Shown piece after piece: positions 7,089 through 18,600 of a stretch of DNA of 54,463 bases. Under the pieces are notes generated by a model. That model made no database searches. It saw only the letters and a program-made list of their open reading frames with translations, and was not told the origin of the DNA. Position numbers and translations under genes: made by a program. Position 1 is the stretch's first letter, and each line of letters starts with the position of its first letter. Source of the DNA: Paludibacter sp. UBA6032 (GTDB lineage: Bacteria > Bacteroidota > Bacteroidia > Bacteroidales > Paludibacteraceae); contig DIZI01000011.1 of NCBI GenBank assembly GCA_002427885.1, forward strand, positions 1 to 54,463, in the 5' to 3' direction.

Positions 7089-10000
7089 TTAATCTGATAG
7101 TATTATCTTTTTGTAATCTATAGCATTTTCTGATTTTAGCTTCGCAATGAAAACTCCTTTGGGTAAGGCTGAAAGGTTTAAATCCTGCAAGTCGCTATTA
7201 ATAATAGCATTGTAAGTGTTTTTACCCTCAAGATTGTATACAGATATTGTCCTGTTTTTACAGTTAACTACATTAACTATCCCATCGCTCGAAGGATTTG
7301 GATAAATAAAAATATTACTTCCGGAATCATTTATGCCATTTAAAGCAGTATTGTCTGTAAGAGCTAATTTAAAGTTTACCGATATATTTCCGTGGGTTAC
7401 CACATACGTTCCTGAATCGGTTTGTTGAACGTTTTTTAGATAAACTTTGGCCGTATTGGCTATAAATCCGTTTGGTCCGCTCCATTGCCAGTTGGTCGAA
7501 TCGGCTGGTAATGTGCTGAATGATACACTTCCTCCCGGATTTACCAGTACTCTATCGGTTTGCTGCCATCCGCTTTCGTTATTATTGACCCATGGTTTTG
7601 TTGTAATGCTGTCTATCTGGCAATTTACACAAACCGGCTTTATACAATTGATGGTGACTGAGCCTTGGTTGATTGTGGTGGCTGATCCATCGAATAACCT
7701 GAATTCTGAGAAACCCGCCTTATTGGTTGCGCTGGTACCTCCGGTTATAGTAACCCGTACATATCGGGCTGCTACTTTGAAACTATCGGTTTGAACCTGT
7801 TGGGTATTTGTATTACCTGTTTTGTCAATGGCCAAGCTCCAAGCTAAGCTGTCTGCCGAAGTTTCTATTTTGTATTTATAGGCATTTCCTGAATTTTGCC
7901 ATACAACCTGACTTTTAGTTAAGTTGTAGGTCGAGCCCAAATCTACTCCCCACGAATGTCCGGCATTTCCATCGGCTGCACTCCAATAGGTGCTGCTATT
8001 TCCATCATTCCCATTCAACGCAAGATTTTTCTGAGTAGCTAACGAAAGACTTCCATCAAATAATTTAAATTCAAAGAAACTGGCCCAGCTGCCACCAACA
8101 CCTCCTGTAATGGTAATACGAACATACCGGGCATTATCAGTAAAATTATCTTCCATAATTTGCGAAGACGTAGTATTTGTTGTCTTATCAACAACTAATT
8201 TCCATACTGAATTATCATTAGAAGTTTCAATTTTATATTGATAGGCATTAGTGCGTTCCCACATTATCTCTGAACCTGTAATTTGTTTGGCAGTTCCAAG
8301 ATCCACTTTCCACCAATGTCCGGTATTGCCATCAATAGCACACCAACGCGATGAATTGTTGCCATCATTCCCCGAAGATGTAGGATTATCAGGTTGATAT
8401 GTATCGGCAGTGGCTGTTTTACCCAATGCAATGTTTGTCAATTGGTAAATGTCTTCTGAATCGGCATTAGAGGGTTTATTCAATGCTATATTGGTCAAAA
8501 TTGGTGGAGTTGTAGCAGTTACTGTAATCAATCCTTCAGCACCGGTCGATTGAACAATAGCCAGACATTTTCCGCTAAATGCTTGCCGTGTTAATCCTTT
8601 AAAAGATTCAATGCTTATTGGATTACCATTATCGACACCCACGATTTTTCCAGGACCACTCACCGTATAATTTACCTGATGTGCTGCATCAGGAACTAAA
8701 GTTCCATTGGCATCCCGAATGTCAGTTTCAATAAATGCCTGATCCATGCCATTGGCTTGGATACTATCTCGATCCGTTTTCAGGTCTATTTTGGATGCTA
8801 TACCGGCAGTCATAATACTATCCATTGCCACTACTACGCCATTTTTGTATGCAAAAGCTTTGATCGTTCCTGCCACAAAAGGTATTTTCCATTCAAGATG
8901 ATATGGCTTAACAGTGCTTACTTTCTTTTTGCTGATAACAGTTCCGTTAACTATCAATTTTACGCTGTCGCAATTGGAATAGGCCCAAACAGGAATAGTA
9001 TTGCCCGATGTCCAGTTCCAGTGGGGCAACAGATGCACCATTGGTTTTGAAGTCCACTGGCTTTGATAAAAGTAATAAATGTCTTTTGGAAATCCACACA
9101 TGTCCACAATTCCAAAATATGAACTTTTGGCCGGCCATCCGTAAGGAGTTGGTTCGCCAATGTAATCGAAACCGGTCCAGATAAATTGTCCAACAACAAA
9201 GGATCTTGTTTTGTCAAAATCCCAAGAATCTTCGGCACTATGTCCCCATGAAACAACAGAATTGTCATAATTAGAACATTGCATGTCTGGCGCGGAAAGG
9301 AAATTTTGATTCGTTGGCAAGTAGTATATGCCACGGCTGCGAACTGCTGAAGAGGTTTCGCTACCCATAATTACCCAGTTTGGATTGTTTTTATGATCGT
9401 TGTCATACGTACCGCCCGAAGCATAATTATATCCAACAATATCTAATACCGGTCCTAAAAGCGACTGATTATTCAAGGCTTGGGTGATGGGGCGAGTTGT
9501 ATCATCGCTGTGAACCCATTTGATTAAATTTTGGGCAATGGTAAGTCCTGAAGCATCTGTTTGTTGTGGAATTTCGTTACCAATGCTCCACATCACAACA
9601 CTCGGGTGGTTACGATCGCGACGAATCCAATCCTGAACATCCTGTTGAGCCCAAGTATCAAAATACTTGCCGTAATCATTGGTGTTTTTTCCCCACTCCC
9701 AGCAATCGAAAGATTCATCCATAACTACCAATCCTAATCTGTCGCATATTTCTAGCAGTTCAGGTGTTGGAGGGTTATGCGATGTGCGAATAGCATTACA
9801 GCCGAAGGATTTTAGGATTTCAACCTGTCGTTCCAAAGCCCTATAATTCTGGGCAGCTCCGAGACTTCCCAAATCGTGATGCATGCAGACACCATGCAAT
9901 TTTACATTCACACCATTTAACGAAAAACCGGTATTCGGGTTAATGGTTATTGTGCGAATGCCGAAAGTAGTAACAAAGTTGTCCAACACTGCGCTGTTGT

Positions 10001-10877
10001 CAACAATTTGGGTCTTAATTTTGTACAGATAAGGATTCGACATCGACCACAACGAAGGATTCGTCATTTTATAGTTGAACACATACGAGCTATCTTTATT
10101 GGAGGCCAATGATATAGGGCTGCTGACGCTTGTTGTTATGAGAGCCCATGATTGGTCGTAGATAGATGTAACAACCGATACGGTTTTAATACTTGTCGAA
10201 TGATTTTGTATTCTTGTGGTAGCTTTAATATCTGCTGATGTCTGGCTAATAGTTGGTGTGGTTACAAAAGTGCCGCAATAGGCAATGTGCACAGGATCGG
10301 TAACTGTAAGCCAAACATTTCGGTAAATTCCACTCCCGGAATACCAACGGCTGTTTGGTTGCGTGTTATCTGCTTTTACGGCAATCACATTCGCCGTTGT
10401 TCCTGTGTTTATATAAGGTGTCAGGTCATATTCAAATGTGCTGTAACCGTATGGTCGTGTACCCAAGAGATGACCGTTGATCCAAACGGAACTATTCATG
10501 TAAACTCCTTCAAATTGGATGGTTATTCTTTTTCCGGAATAATTTTGCGGAAGTAAAAAAGATTTCCTGTACCAACCGATTCCTCCATCCAAATAACCGC
10601 CACCACCACCTGCAGCAGAGCTTTGGTTGAACGGGAGTTCAATGCTCCAGTCGTGAGGAAGCGATAATTTTCGCCAGGCAGCATCGTTGAACGAGACATT
10701 GTTGGCACCTGTCACATCTCCTCGTTGAAATTTCCAGTTGTCATTAAAACTAATCCCGCGTCCTCCATTAAACACATCGGAAGCCGGTTCCGGTACAGCA
10801 GCAAAAATGTGTAATATAAAAATGGCAGAACACAAGACAATTAAGATTTTTTTACTATGAGTTTCCATATCTTTCAT
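7089..10877 (-). CDS. Secreted GH2 beta-galactosidase-like enzyme with two discoidin domains and T9SS tail
   Basis: 1262 aa. After a signal anchor (KKILIVLCSAIFILHIFAA) comes the GH2 sugar-binding domain (~40-195), the immunoglobulin-like domain (~200-305) and the TIM barrel (~310-615). The acid/base is E435 (SIGNEIP) and the likely nucleophile E507 (IMGSETSS). Other GH2 marks are RTSHNPP (364-370) and MDESFDCW. Residues ~620-790 are the DUF4982 and Ig-like C-terminal GH2 domains. F5/8 type C (discoidin) repeats lie at ~814-941 and ~950-1064, an Ig/PKD-like domain at ~1085-1175, and a T9SS tail from ~1187 (IYPNPSSDGIV). The enzyme probably removes beta-galactosyl (or related) units outside the cell or on its surface. 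The second Met (10868) is an equally good start. It has no visible PUL operator. Confidence 0.85.
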   Translation of the reverse strand: MKDMETHSKKILIVLCSAIFILHIFAAVPEPASDVFNGGRGISFNDNWKFQRGDVTGANNVSFNDAAWRKLSLPHDWSIELPFNQSSAAGGGGGYLDGGIGWYRKSFLLPQNYSGKRITIQFEGVYMNSSVWINGHLLGTRPYGYSTFEYDLTPYINTGTTANVIAVKADNTQPNSRWYSGSGIYRNVWLTVTDPVHIAYCGTFVTTPTISQTSADIKATTRIQNHSTSIKTVSVVTSIYDQSWALITTSVSSPISLASNKDSSYVFNYKMTNPSLWSMSNPYLYKIKTQIVDNSAVLDNFVTTFGIRTITINPNTGFSLNGVNVKLHGVCMHHDLGSLGAAQNYRALERQVEILKSFGCNAIRTSHNPPTPELLEICDRLGLVVMDESFDCWEWGKNTNDYGKYFDTWAQQDVQDWIRRDRNHPSVVMWSIGNEIPQQTDASGLTIAQNLIKWVHSDDTTRPITQALNNQSLLGPVLDIVGYNYASGGTYDNDHKNNPNWVIMGSETSSAVRSRGIYYLPTNQNFLSAPDMQCSNYDNSVVSWGHSAEDSWDFDKTRSFVVGQFIWTGFDYIGEPTPYGWPAKSSYFGIVDMCGFPKDIYYFYQSQWTSKPMVHLLPHWNWTSGNTIPVWAYSNCDSVKLIVNGTVISKKKVSTVKPYHLEWKIPFVAGTIKAFAYKNGVVVAMDSIMTAGIASKIDLKTDRDSIQANGMDQAFIETDIRDANGTLVPDAAHQVNYTVSGPGKIVGVDNGNPISIESFKGLTRQAFSGKCLAIVQSTGAEGLITVTATTPPILTNIALNKPSNADSEDIYQLTNIALGKTATADTYQPDNPTSSGNDGNNSSRWCAIDGNTGHWWKVDLGTAKQITGSEIMWERTNAYQYKIETSNDNSVWKLVVDKTTNTTSSQIMEDNFTDNARYVRITITGGVGGSWASFFEFKLFDGSLSLATQKNLALNGNDGNSSTYWSAADGNAGHSWGVDLGSTYNLTKSQVVWQNSGNAYKYKIETSADSLAWSLAIDKTGNTNTQQVQTDSFKVAARYVRVTITGGTSATNKAGFSEFRLFDGSATTINQGSVTINCIKPVCVNCQIDSITTKPWVNNNESGWQQTDRVLVNPGGSVSFSTLPADSTNWQWSGPNGFIANTAKVYLKNVQQTDSGTYVVTHGNISVNFKLALTDNTALNGINDSGSNIFIYPNPSSDGIVNVVNCKNRTISVYNLEGKNTYNAIINSDLQDLNLSALPKGVFIAKLKSENAIDYKKIILSD

Positions 10878-10964
10878 TTATTGTTTTAATGATAATAATA
10901 CTGACTATACTACATAATCCAGTTCAATATTTATTTAACTATGAATTTTATTTTCTGTTTAACC

Positions 10965-11049
10965 TTATTCTTTCACAAACTTACTCTTAACAACAGCTGA
11001 TCCATCGGTAACCGTTACTAGGAATATGCCTGAAAAAGTAACTACTCAG
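10965..11049 (-). pseudogene. Orphan T9SS sorting-tail fragment
   Basis: The minus strand reads VVTFSGIFLVTVTDGSAVVK followed by SKFVKE and a stop at 10965-10967. This is the last ~26 residues of a T9SS type A sorting domain (compare GVYLIKV in neighbours). An in-frame TGA lies just upstream and no gene body is attached. It is the remains of a destroyed secreted-enzyme gene that stood between the GH2 and GH29 genes. Bases 11050-11132 show nothing else. Confidence 0.65.
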
Positions 11050-11132
11050 TACTTCTAAAAAGAATCAATAGTTATTTACCACAACAAGCATTGCCAAGAA
11101 AGGATTTTGATTATTCATTTTGGCAGTTTGCG

Positions 11133-11540
11133 TTATAGAATGAATTTGACAGTAAGCGTTTGCTCCAGCATGGAATTTATAAATGCACTTGCTTTTTGTT
11201 TCACTTTTAGATTTCTGACGGCTCTCTCGGAAACATTGTTTTCATAGGGAATCTCTGGATCAAAAAGAAACTTAAATACAAACTCTTTGTATTTTGTCAA
11301 ACTCTTTATCAGGGCAATAATCTTTTTATGCAGACTGTCAGTGGATATTGTCAGTAAGTTTTTGGATCTATCTAAAAACGAATTAAGGTCTATTTTAGAT
11401 AAATTTTGTTTTTTTATGTATAGCCTCTCTTATCAATTCTGTTAGCTGCGAAGTCCATGTTTGGGTGATATCCAATTCAGACAAGTTATTCATTTCCAGT
11501 AAAATATGAGCCAAACACATATGATGATCTACTACATTTT
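11133..11540 (-). pseudogene. IS66-family transposase (TnpC) C-terminal remnant
   Basis: The minus strand from ~11540 reads VVDHHMCLAHILLEMNNLSE, then LDITQTWTSQLTELIREAIH and KKTKFI before a stop. A +1 shift then gives KIDLNSFLDRS and later FKFLFDPEIPYENNVSERAV, RNLKVKQKASAFIN. The blocks CLAH-L and the (N)N-x-SER-x-VRNLKVKQKxS pattern are hallmarks of the IS66 transposase C-terminus. A frameshift and loss of the rest make it inactive. It begins ~12 bp beyond the stop codon of the fucosidase gene, so the insertion or deletion may have trimmed that gene's end. Confidence 0.8.
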
Positions 11541-11551
11541 CTTTGATTGAG

Positions 11552-13462
11552 TCAATTCACCAATAATTTTCGCTCTTCCGAATTACCATCATTTTCAACT
11601 TTAACGAAGTATGTTCCTTGTTTACAATTCCTTAGATCAAGAATAATTTGATTCATAAAAGAACCCTTTAATTTTTCACGTCCCAAAATGTCAGTCAAAG
11701 TGTAACTAGTTAAATTAAATGAATTGACATATTGGATATTAACAATTCCTTTATTAGCCGGATTAGGATATACTTTTAGCGAGGAAGATGTTGGGTTCGA
11801 AATTGCCGAAACTGCACTAACCGTAATCTTTGCTTGTCCAAAATTATCAGAACCGTCTTTGGCTGTAGCCGTTACAGTAACCGAACCGATTTTTTTTGCA
11901 GTAATCAAACCTGTATTACTTATGGAAGCAATAGTTGAATCGCTTACAGTCCAGATTACTGTTTTATCGGTAGCAGTTGTAGGTGTTATAGCTGCCAACA
12001 TTTTTAAAGTACTTCCAATGCCCTGAATAGTAGTTAATCCACTCTGCCCAGTCACGCTGATACCAGTGACTTTGGTATATTGTGTAGAAGCTTTTGGAAG
12101 GCCAACTACATCGATAACCACAACAGAACTAATTGGATTTGGTGCGTTTGCAGGTACAGAGATTCGAATATATCCAAGGCTATCTTTATAGTTCAATAAG
12201 GTAGTTGTGTCATTCAATAAGTAAATTTTGTTGATGGAATTTGTTAATGATGGCACTTTCAATAATCCGTTTGTAGGCCATGAAAAAACCTGAGTATAGA
12301 GTTTTCCGGATTTCTTTGTATACAAACCCCATGCCGGTTCCAACGAAAACGGACTACGGGTTGCTCCATATATACCGCTGCTGTATATATCCATCCAATC
12401 GCCTATACTGTCTAATTTACTTACCGACTCGCTCGGTACTGTACCATCACCCTTTGGCCCGATATTCAACAAATAGTTGCCATCTCTGGATACATTCTGA
12501 ACCAATTCCAGAATTAGAGCCTTGGTTGTCTTGTAGCTATGATCTCCGGAATTGTATCCCCACGAGTTATTCATGGTTTGGCATGTTTCCCATGGTCGGC
12601 TGTTGGCAGTGGCGAGTATCGATCCTTCAGAACAATCCCAATCACCCAATCCGGCACTTCTAAAAACCCGCTCGTTCATCAAAAGATTTGGATCAAGTCC
12701 TCTCAGGTAGTTCTGTAAATCCACGCCATCGGCTTTTGTCCACCACTTATCAGGGTTTGTTCCCCCGTAAGTATAAGTCCCGTAATTATATGTCCAGTCA
12801 CCATCGAACCACAGTATGGCCGGATGATAATTATCTATCAGTTCTTTCAACTGCGCTTTCATATCGGCAATATAATTTGCTTTGGCTGTTGCCGAAGTCA
12901 AAGTTGAATAGGTATACCAGTTATTAGTACTATTACCGCGTGATATTTGCTGAGAAGGATGGTTCCAGTCCAGAATAGAATAATACAAACAAAACTTCAC
13001 TCCAACAGCATCGCAAGAGTCTTTGAGCTCCTTCAGAACATCTCTTGTTTTATTAAAAGAAGTATATTCGCGCAAATCGTACAACTTTGTTGTGTCAATG
13101 CTTTTAAAACTCTTTACTGCAGTAGGCCACATGCAGAAACCCTCGTGATGCTTGGCCGTAATCACCAGGTATTTCATACCTGCTTTTTTTGCCAATCGTG
13201 CAATTGTACCGGCATTAAAATTTAGCGGGTTGAACTTAGCCGAAACCTGGGTTTGATAAGTAGTTTTCGTATAATTACCCGACATAGCCCATTCGCCCTG
13301 ACCTAAATAGGAATATGACCCAAAATGAATAAACATGCCAAAACGGGATTCATACCACCAGTTCATTTTGGCCGGAATAGTATATTGCGCCACAATTTTT
13401 TGTGTAGAAAAAAGTAGTGTAACAAACAAGAATACAAATAAATAAGAATGAGATTTCTTCAT
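11552..13462 (-). CDS. Secreted GH29 alpha-L-fucosidase with Big_2 domain and T9SS tail
   Basis: 636 aa with a signal peptide (SYLFVFLFVTLLFSTQKIVAQ). The GH29 barrel spans ~30-370: WWYESRFGMFIHFGSYS at the start, HHEGFCMW (105-112), the likely nucleophile D220 in ILWFDGDW, and the family-typical LLNIGPKGDGTVP. A beta domain follows to ~455, then a Big_2 (bacterial Ig-like) domain (~463-550) and a T9SS tail (~560-636, VYPNPANKGIV). It releases L-fucose from side chains. Fucosylated xyloglucan would be one fitting substrate. A possible promoter (TTTG 13548-13551, TA-rich TTTTG at 13519-13526) lies ~60 bp upstream. The PUL operator is absent, so it may be expressed separately. Confidence 0.87.
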   Translation of the reverse strand: MKKSHSYLFVFLFVTLLFSTQKIVAQYTIPAKMNWWYESRFGMFIHFGSYSYLGQGEWAMSGNYTKTTYQTQVSAKFNPLNFNAGTIARLAKKAGMKYLVITAKHHEGFCMWPTAVKSFKSIDTTKLYDLREYTSFNKTRDVLKELKDSCDAVGVKFCLYYSILDWNHPSQQISRGNSTNNWYTYSTLTSATAKANYIADMKAQLKELIDNYHPAILWFDGDWTYNYGTYTYGGTNPDKWWTKADGVDLQNYLRGLDPNLLMNERVFRSAGLGDWDCSEGSILATANSRPWETCQTMNNSWGYNSGDHSYKTTKALILELVQNVSRDGNYLLNIGPKGDGTVPSESVSKLDSIGDWMDIYSSGIYGATRSPFSLEPAWGLYTKKSGKLYTQVFSWPTNGLLKVPSLTNSINKIYLLNDTTTLLNYKDSLGYIRISVPANAPNPISSVVVIDVVGLPKASTQYTKVTGISVTGQSGLTTIQGIGSTLKMLAAITPTTATDKTVIWTVSDSTIASISNTGLITAKKIGSVTVTATAKDGSDNFGQAKITVSAVSAISNPTSSSLKVYPNPANKGIVNIQYVNSFNLTSYTLTDILGREKLKGSFMNQIILDLRNCKQGTYFVKVENDGNSEERKLLVN

Positions 13463-13518
13463 GAATGTAATTATATAAGTAAGAGTTTATTTAAGATTAG
13501 TAGCAGACAACGAACTGA

Positions 13519-13551
13519 CAAAATAAATATCAATTTCTAACTTTTGACAAA
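13519..13551 (-). promoter_or_regulatory. Possible promoter of the fucosidase gene
   Basis: On the minus strand a TTTG (13548-13551) is followed after ~21 bp by TTATTTTG (13519-13526), close to but not exactly the Bacteroidota TAnnTTTG. The stretch 13463-13780 holds no gene; apart from this I see nothing in it. Confidence 0.35.
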
Positions 13552-13780
13552 GCAGTCTAAAAGGTTAAATTCAACCAAATAATCAATAATAATAGCTATT
13601 CTGCATCCAACTGTTATTGTAATTATTTGATTTCCAATTTGACTGATCGAATTGAAAATCTTTAGTAGAGTTCATCCTCTTTTTATCAAATAAATGAATT
13701 TACAAGTATTGATAAATTTTAATGATATGTTTTTCCACAATAGTAAACATAGTATTAAAAGCGATATAAGCATTAGTTCA

Positions 13781-13814
13781 CAGAGCTTGAAGATCAATAG
13801 ATCTTCAAGCTCTG
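13781..13814 (-). terminator. Long hairpin at the end of the SusCD/fasciclin operon
   Basis: A perfect 15-bp stem (13781-13795 with 13800-13814) has a 4-base loop, starting 43 bp beyond the stop codon at 13858. No U run follows on the minus strand, so it may act as a 3'-end stabiliser as much as a terminator. Confidence 0.65.
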
Positions 13815-13857
13815 AACAAAAAGATGGGGTGTTAAGTAGTTACTTTATATCTGTTCC

Positions 13858-15531
13858 TTATTTTTTCAAATACCAGTTAGTACGATCCATCAATTTTGTT
13901 TTGATGGCTTCTTTGTTATCAGTATATTTTGCTGATACCAGATTTGCCAGGTAAGCATTATCATCCCTACGAATAGCAATACGCATCAAATCCTGGAAAC
14001 GGTTTCCTAAGAATGCTGTTTCCAGCGCCAGTTCCTGCTGAATAAGATCTTCAACGTATAGAACCGAATCCTGCAGCGCATCTAACTTAGGGATAATATA
14101 AAAGGTACTATCCTTATCTACATCTCCACAACCACGCATTCTGATCCCTGAATTCGCAGCAAAGCGAGCATCGTTGAAGTCCATATAATTAGGAAGCGGT
14201 GTAGATAGTTCATTTTGAGGTACAATCTTAATGTTGTTGATAGTGGTACTTCTTAGTCCATTTTTAAGAACTGCCATAGCCAGATTCGGTTTCCCAATGC
14301 GGTTCACAGCTTCGGCATAACGCAAGTAAAGCAAGGGTACACGATAGGGTTCAATTTGCTTATTTGTCTTGTTCGTTGTGCTTTCCATATTAATCACAAG
14401 ATATTTCAAAATATAATTTGTCGAAGTAGGGGTTATATTCAAATAGCCGTATTTTGATGTAGCTGCATTTCCATTTACAGTTACATAATTTTCCAGCGTT
14501 GAAACCGAGCTGTATAATCTTAAATCACCCTGTGTAGTAAGTGTTGCAAGTGTAGACGAATAATAATACATTTGATTCTGCCAGTTTGTAATCGAAACGG
14601 CGGATGGAACAATCATGTGATTAATCGTTAAACTATCCAAATGAAATTTATACCCATATTCATTTGTTGCCGCTATGTTTGTTATATCTTCTCCTGGACT
14701 AGCATCAAAAAAATAAACGGTTGGAGTTGCGTCTGAAAAGGCTTTATTAATTACTTGACGGGAATCCCTCCAACTTGATCTAATGATATAATTGTTTGTG
14801 AACATCAAATCCCGGTATTCATTCGCTGCATTTTCGTATTGACCTGTCCAGAGGTATAAGTCACCCAATATGAAACGAATGGGGAAATAAGATTTATCCA
14901 GGTTCTGGGAGTATATAAAACCCAGAGAAGGGTTAGGTGTATCTTTCCATGGATTAATATCATTGATCAGAACAGGAGCTAATTCTGTAATGGTCATCGG
15001 AGTTAATTTTTGAATACTTTCAGCATCCTGTACCGTCAAAATAGGCTTGTCATAATAGATGGCCGATCCAAAATTCAAGGCAATCTGCATATAAGTCCAG
15101 GCGCGAATCGCCTTGCAGGCTGCATATTCTTTGTACATCACCTTTATTCCCCCTCTCACCACTGAGGTATCAATGTTATGAATCACATAGTTGCAATTAT
15201 TGATCACCGAATAATAATCATTTATATTATTAGCATATGGGTTGCTGCTGGAAATATCAAAGTTATTTATTTCTTTCAGATACAAATTCGAAGTAGGAGT
15301 AACATTCATTAAATCGCCCCTTAATTCACCCAGAAGTACATAACTGTCGGCAAGTTTTTCCATTTGCGTGAAGATGCCAAACATCGAATAAAGAGTATCA
15401 TTTGCCCCGGTCATATTATACCCATCAGGTAAAACAAGTCTGTTTGAATCCACATCCAACAGGTTGCTACAACCCTCAAAGGCGAACACGGAAATAAACA
15501 GGAATACCATTATTTTGCTGATCTTTTTCAT
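13858..15531 (-). CDS. SusD/RagB-family outer-membrane glycan-binding lipoprotein (pair 1)
   Basis: 557 aa. The lipobox ends at Cys21 (VFLFISVFAFEGC), so it is exported and lipidated. The SusD fold is seen in the N-terminal TPR-like helices (KAIRAWTYMQIALNFGSAIY, FILGDLYLWTGQYENAANEY) and the C-terminal RagB block (YRVPLLYLRYAEAVNR, LALETAFLGNRFQDLMRIA). It sits 109 bp after the SusC-like gene, the usual order, and forms the lid of that transporter (family knowledge). It is the last gene of a seven-gene operon. The insert between ~290 and 400 is more divergent and probably shapes glycan choice. Confidence 0.87.
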   Translation of the reverse strand: MKKISKIMVFLFISVFAFEGCSNLLDVDSNRLVLPDGYNMTGANDTLYSMFGIFTQMEKLADSYVLLGELRGDLMNVTPTSNLYLKEINNFDISSSNPYANNINDYYSVINNCNYVIHNIDTSVVRGGIKVMYKEYAACKAIRAWTYMQIALNFGSAIYYDKPILTVQDAESIQKLTPMTITELAPVLINDINPWKDTPNPSLGFIYSQNLDKSYFPIRFILGDLYLWTGQYENAANEYRDLMFTNNYIIRSSWRDSRQVINKAFSDATPTVYFFDASPGEDITNIAATNEYGYKFHLDSLTINHMIVPSAVSITNWQNQMYYYSSTLATLTTQGDLRLYSSVSTLENYVTVNGNAATSKYGYLNITPTSTNYILKYLVINMESTTNKTNKQIEPYRVPLLYLRYAEAVNRIGKPNLAMAVLKNGLRSTTINNIKIVPQNELSTPLPNYMDFNDARFAANSGIRMRGCGDVDKDSTFYIIPKLDALQDSVLYVEDLIQQELALETAFLGNRFQDLMRIAIRRDDNAYLANLVSAKYTDNKEAIKTKLMDRTNWYLKK

Positions 15532-15640
15532 ATCATATTTTTTTTATCATTATAGTAAAACAGGAATTATATACTTCCATAAGTTCTGATACTCTCAGAG
15601 ACTAAAGTAATGCTATACTGAGAATTATTTCTTTAGTTTA

Positions 15641-18600
15641 TTATAAATTCAATTTAATACCAAGATAATAACTTTTGGTCAAAGGGGTTAATCCGTTATC
15701 AACACCTTGTAAATAAACAGAGTTACCGGCTGTAACTTCCGGATCCAGACCTAAGTAATGAGTTACAGTAAACAAATTATTGGCTGCTATCCAAAAACTG
15801 ATTCCTTCAATAAAAGCACTTTTAATGGGTAGGTCATACGATAAGGATACCGTTTTTAACCTGATATAAGAGCCATCCTCTATCCAGCGTTCTGAAAAGC
15901 GTGAATTACCCATCGGATCTCCGTAGTTTGCCTGAGGTTGTTCGGTCACTTGTCCCTCAGCAGTCCAACGACGGAGCACAGCCGAGGTTTGATTACTGAA
16001 ATCACTGCCAGCTTCTAACTGACTGCGTTGGTAATTATAAATATCATTTCCCAGTGAATAGGTGAATATGCCGGTCAAGGTAAATCTTTTAATTGAAAAT
16101 TTACTGTTAAATGACCCGTAGAAATTAGGGTTCGGATTACCGATCACTTGTTTATCTTTGGCATCTATGATATGATCCCCGTTTACATCCTCAAAAATCA
16201 TATCTCCGGCACCAAATGAACTGTAGGAGCCATCTATATTTAATATTTTAAGGTTAGAGGCTTGAGCCTGAACAGTAGTTGCAAAGACTCCCTTAGTTTT
16301 ATATCCGTAGAACACTCCGGCAGATTCTCCGACTCTTGTCAGCACCTCACCGTTATAAACTGAAGTGGTAAATTCTCCATCAGGTAGCGATGTTATCTCG
16401 TTCTTGTAATGTCCAACACTTAACCCAATTTCCCATTTAAGGTTTTTAAAATTAAACATTTTCAGGTTTGCTGAAACCTCATAACCTTTATTCGTCATAC
16501 TTCCTCCGTTATCCCAATAGACACTCAGCCCCGAAACATAAGGCATATTTTTCATAACCAGAAGATTTGTTGTGTTACTCGAGAAAAAATCAACGCTCAA
16601 TGACAAACGGTTATCGAACATTCCTAAATCTGCACCTATATTTGCTTTTCCTGTGGATTCCCACTGGATATTTGAATTTGCCAGATTTGTCAACACCAAT
16701 CCGTTTGCCTTATCCATAAATTTTGTGGAGGTGAAAAATGCCAGTGACTGATAATCTTTAATTCCATCGTTGCCTGTAATTCCGTATCCTGCTCTTATTT
16801 TGAAAAATTTCAAGAAATTTATGTTCTTCATAAATTTTTCGGAAGAAACCAACCATGCTCCGTTAGCAGCTGGAAATATTCCCCAACTGCGTCCCATGAG
16901 TGAGACACCGCCAATAGTTTCTTTTCCAAAACGGGATGAAGCATCCATTGACACGGTACCGGTCAGGAAGAAACGATTATCGTAATCATAATCGGCATTC
17001 AGATAATTTGAAAGGGAATTGGTCTGATTACTGATGCCATCTACACTTAAAAATTGGTTATTACCGGTAATGGTTGTATTATTGTTTGAACCTGAATTAT
17101 GCTCTTCTGCATAATTCGATTCGTAATAATTATTGATATACCTCCATCCCAATATAGCTTTCAGATGATGAAAGTCATTGAATTTTTTATCAAATGTCAG
17201 TCTTGTTTCATCAAAATAAGCGGTATTACGCATTACCTGACTACTTATTTTGTTTTGAGAATACCCCAATTCAGGAAGTATTTCCACAGGTGTAAAAAAC
17301 ATGGGAATATAATGTCTTTCAATGGTTTTATCCAGACTATAATCGAATTGTGAACTTAGAGTCAAATCTGGGGTTATCTGAAAAGAGGGAAGAATACCCA
17401 TGTTGAACCGGTATTTTTTCAACTTATTGATTGAATAATTAATTATGGCACCGGGATTACCGATTCCAAAACTGTCCGTTCTAGCATAATCGGTGGTTAC
17501 CTGACCTGTTGAATTAAAGGTATTGGGGCTCAGAAAAGGGGATTTAATTTTACTGATCCATGTAGGAGAAGAATAATAATCAACCCCATCATCCAGTAAG
17601 GTTCTTTCAACACGGCTATAGCCAATGTTTAAACCCATACTAAAAGTGTTTGTGAATTTCAAATCGGCATTACAACGAAAATTAATGCGTTGCATGTCGG
17701 TGGTTTTCACTACACCTTTATTATTGGTTAAACCTAATGAGAAATAGTATAATGCTTTTTCATCACCTCCGTTGGCATTAATAACATAACTGTTCGTTTG
17801 TCCGGTTTGATATACCTGATCCTCCCAATTTGTTGCATTGTGATTCTCATTATATATCTGTTTTTTTGACGGATCAATTCCTAAAAATCCATACCTGCTA
17901 ATATCATTCCCAATAATACTTTTTGAATTTAATAAATCGCTGGCATATATTCTGTAATCTTCGCCATTCATCATGGGCATTACCTCAGGGCGAACTGTCA
18001 TACCCGTGAAATAGTTTAAACCGATTTTAGTAACCATTGATTTCGCTCTTTTGGTTTTGATCATCACTACTCCATTGGAGGCTTTACTTCCATAGATAGA
18101 AGTACCATCTTTAATAACAGTTATATTCTCAATATCATTCACATCGATATTATCCAGCGGATTTGAGAAAAACCCTTTGTGAATTGACTGCACATCATAT
18201 AAATTATTCCAGATAACTCCATCCACAACAAATAAAGGTTGTGCATTGGCGTTTAGTGAATTAATTCCTCTGATAAATAATACAGCTCCTTCTCCCGCTA
18301 CTCCTGAGCGTGAAATGGCACGAATATTACCCCCAAGTGTTGACTGCAAAACTTCATCGGCAGAAATGGCGGGTATTTTACTTACATCCTCTACGCTCAT
18401 GGCAGAAGACACCAATGATGAATTATTCACTGGTCCTGTAACCCCTTCAATACTTTTGAAATAGTTACTGAATTGATTTGAATAAAGATTTATCACCACA
18501 GAATCTTCTCCTCTAATAGCAACTTCACTCAGGTTATAATCATAGGCTGAAACATAGAGAACATCTTTCAGCGAAGAAATTTTCAACGTAAATTGCCCTT

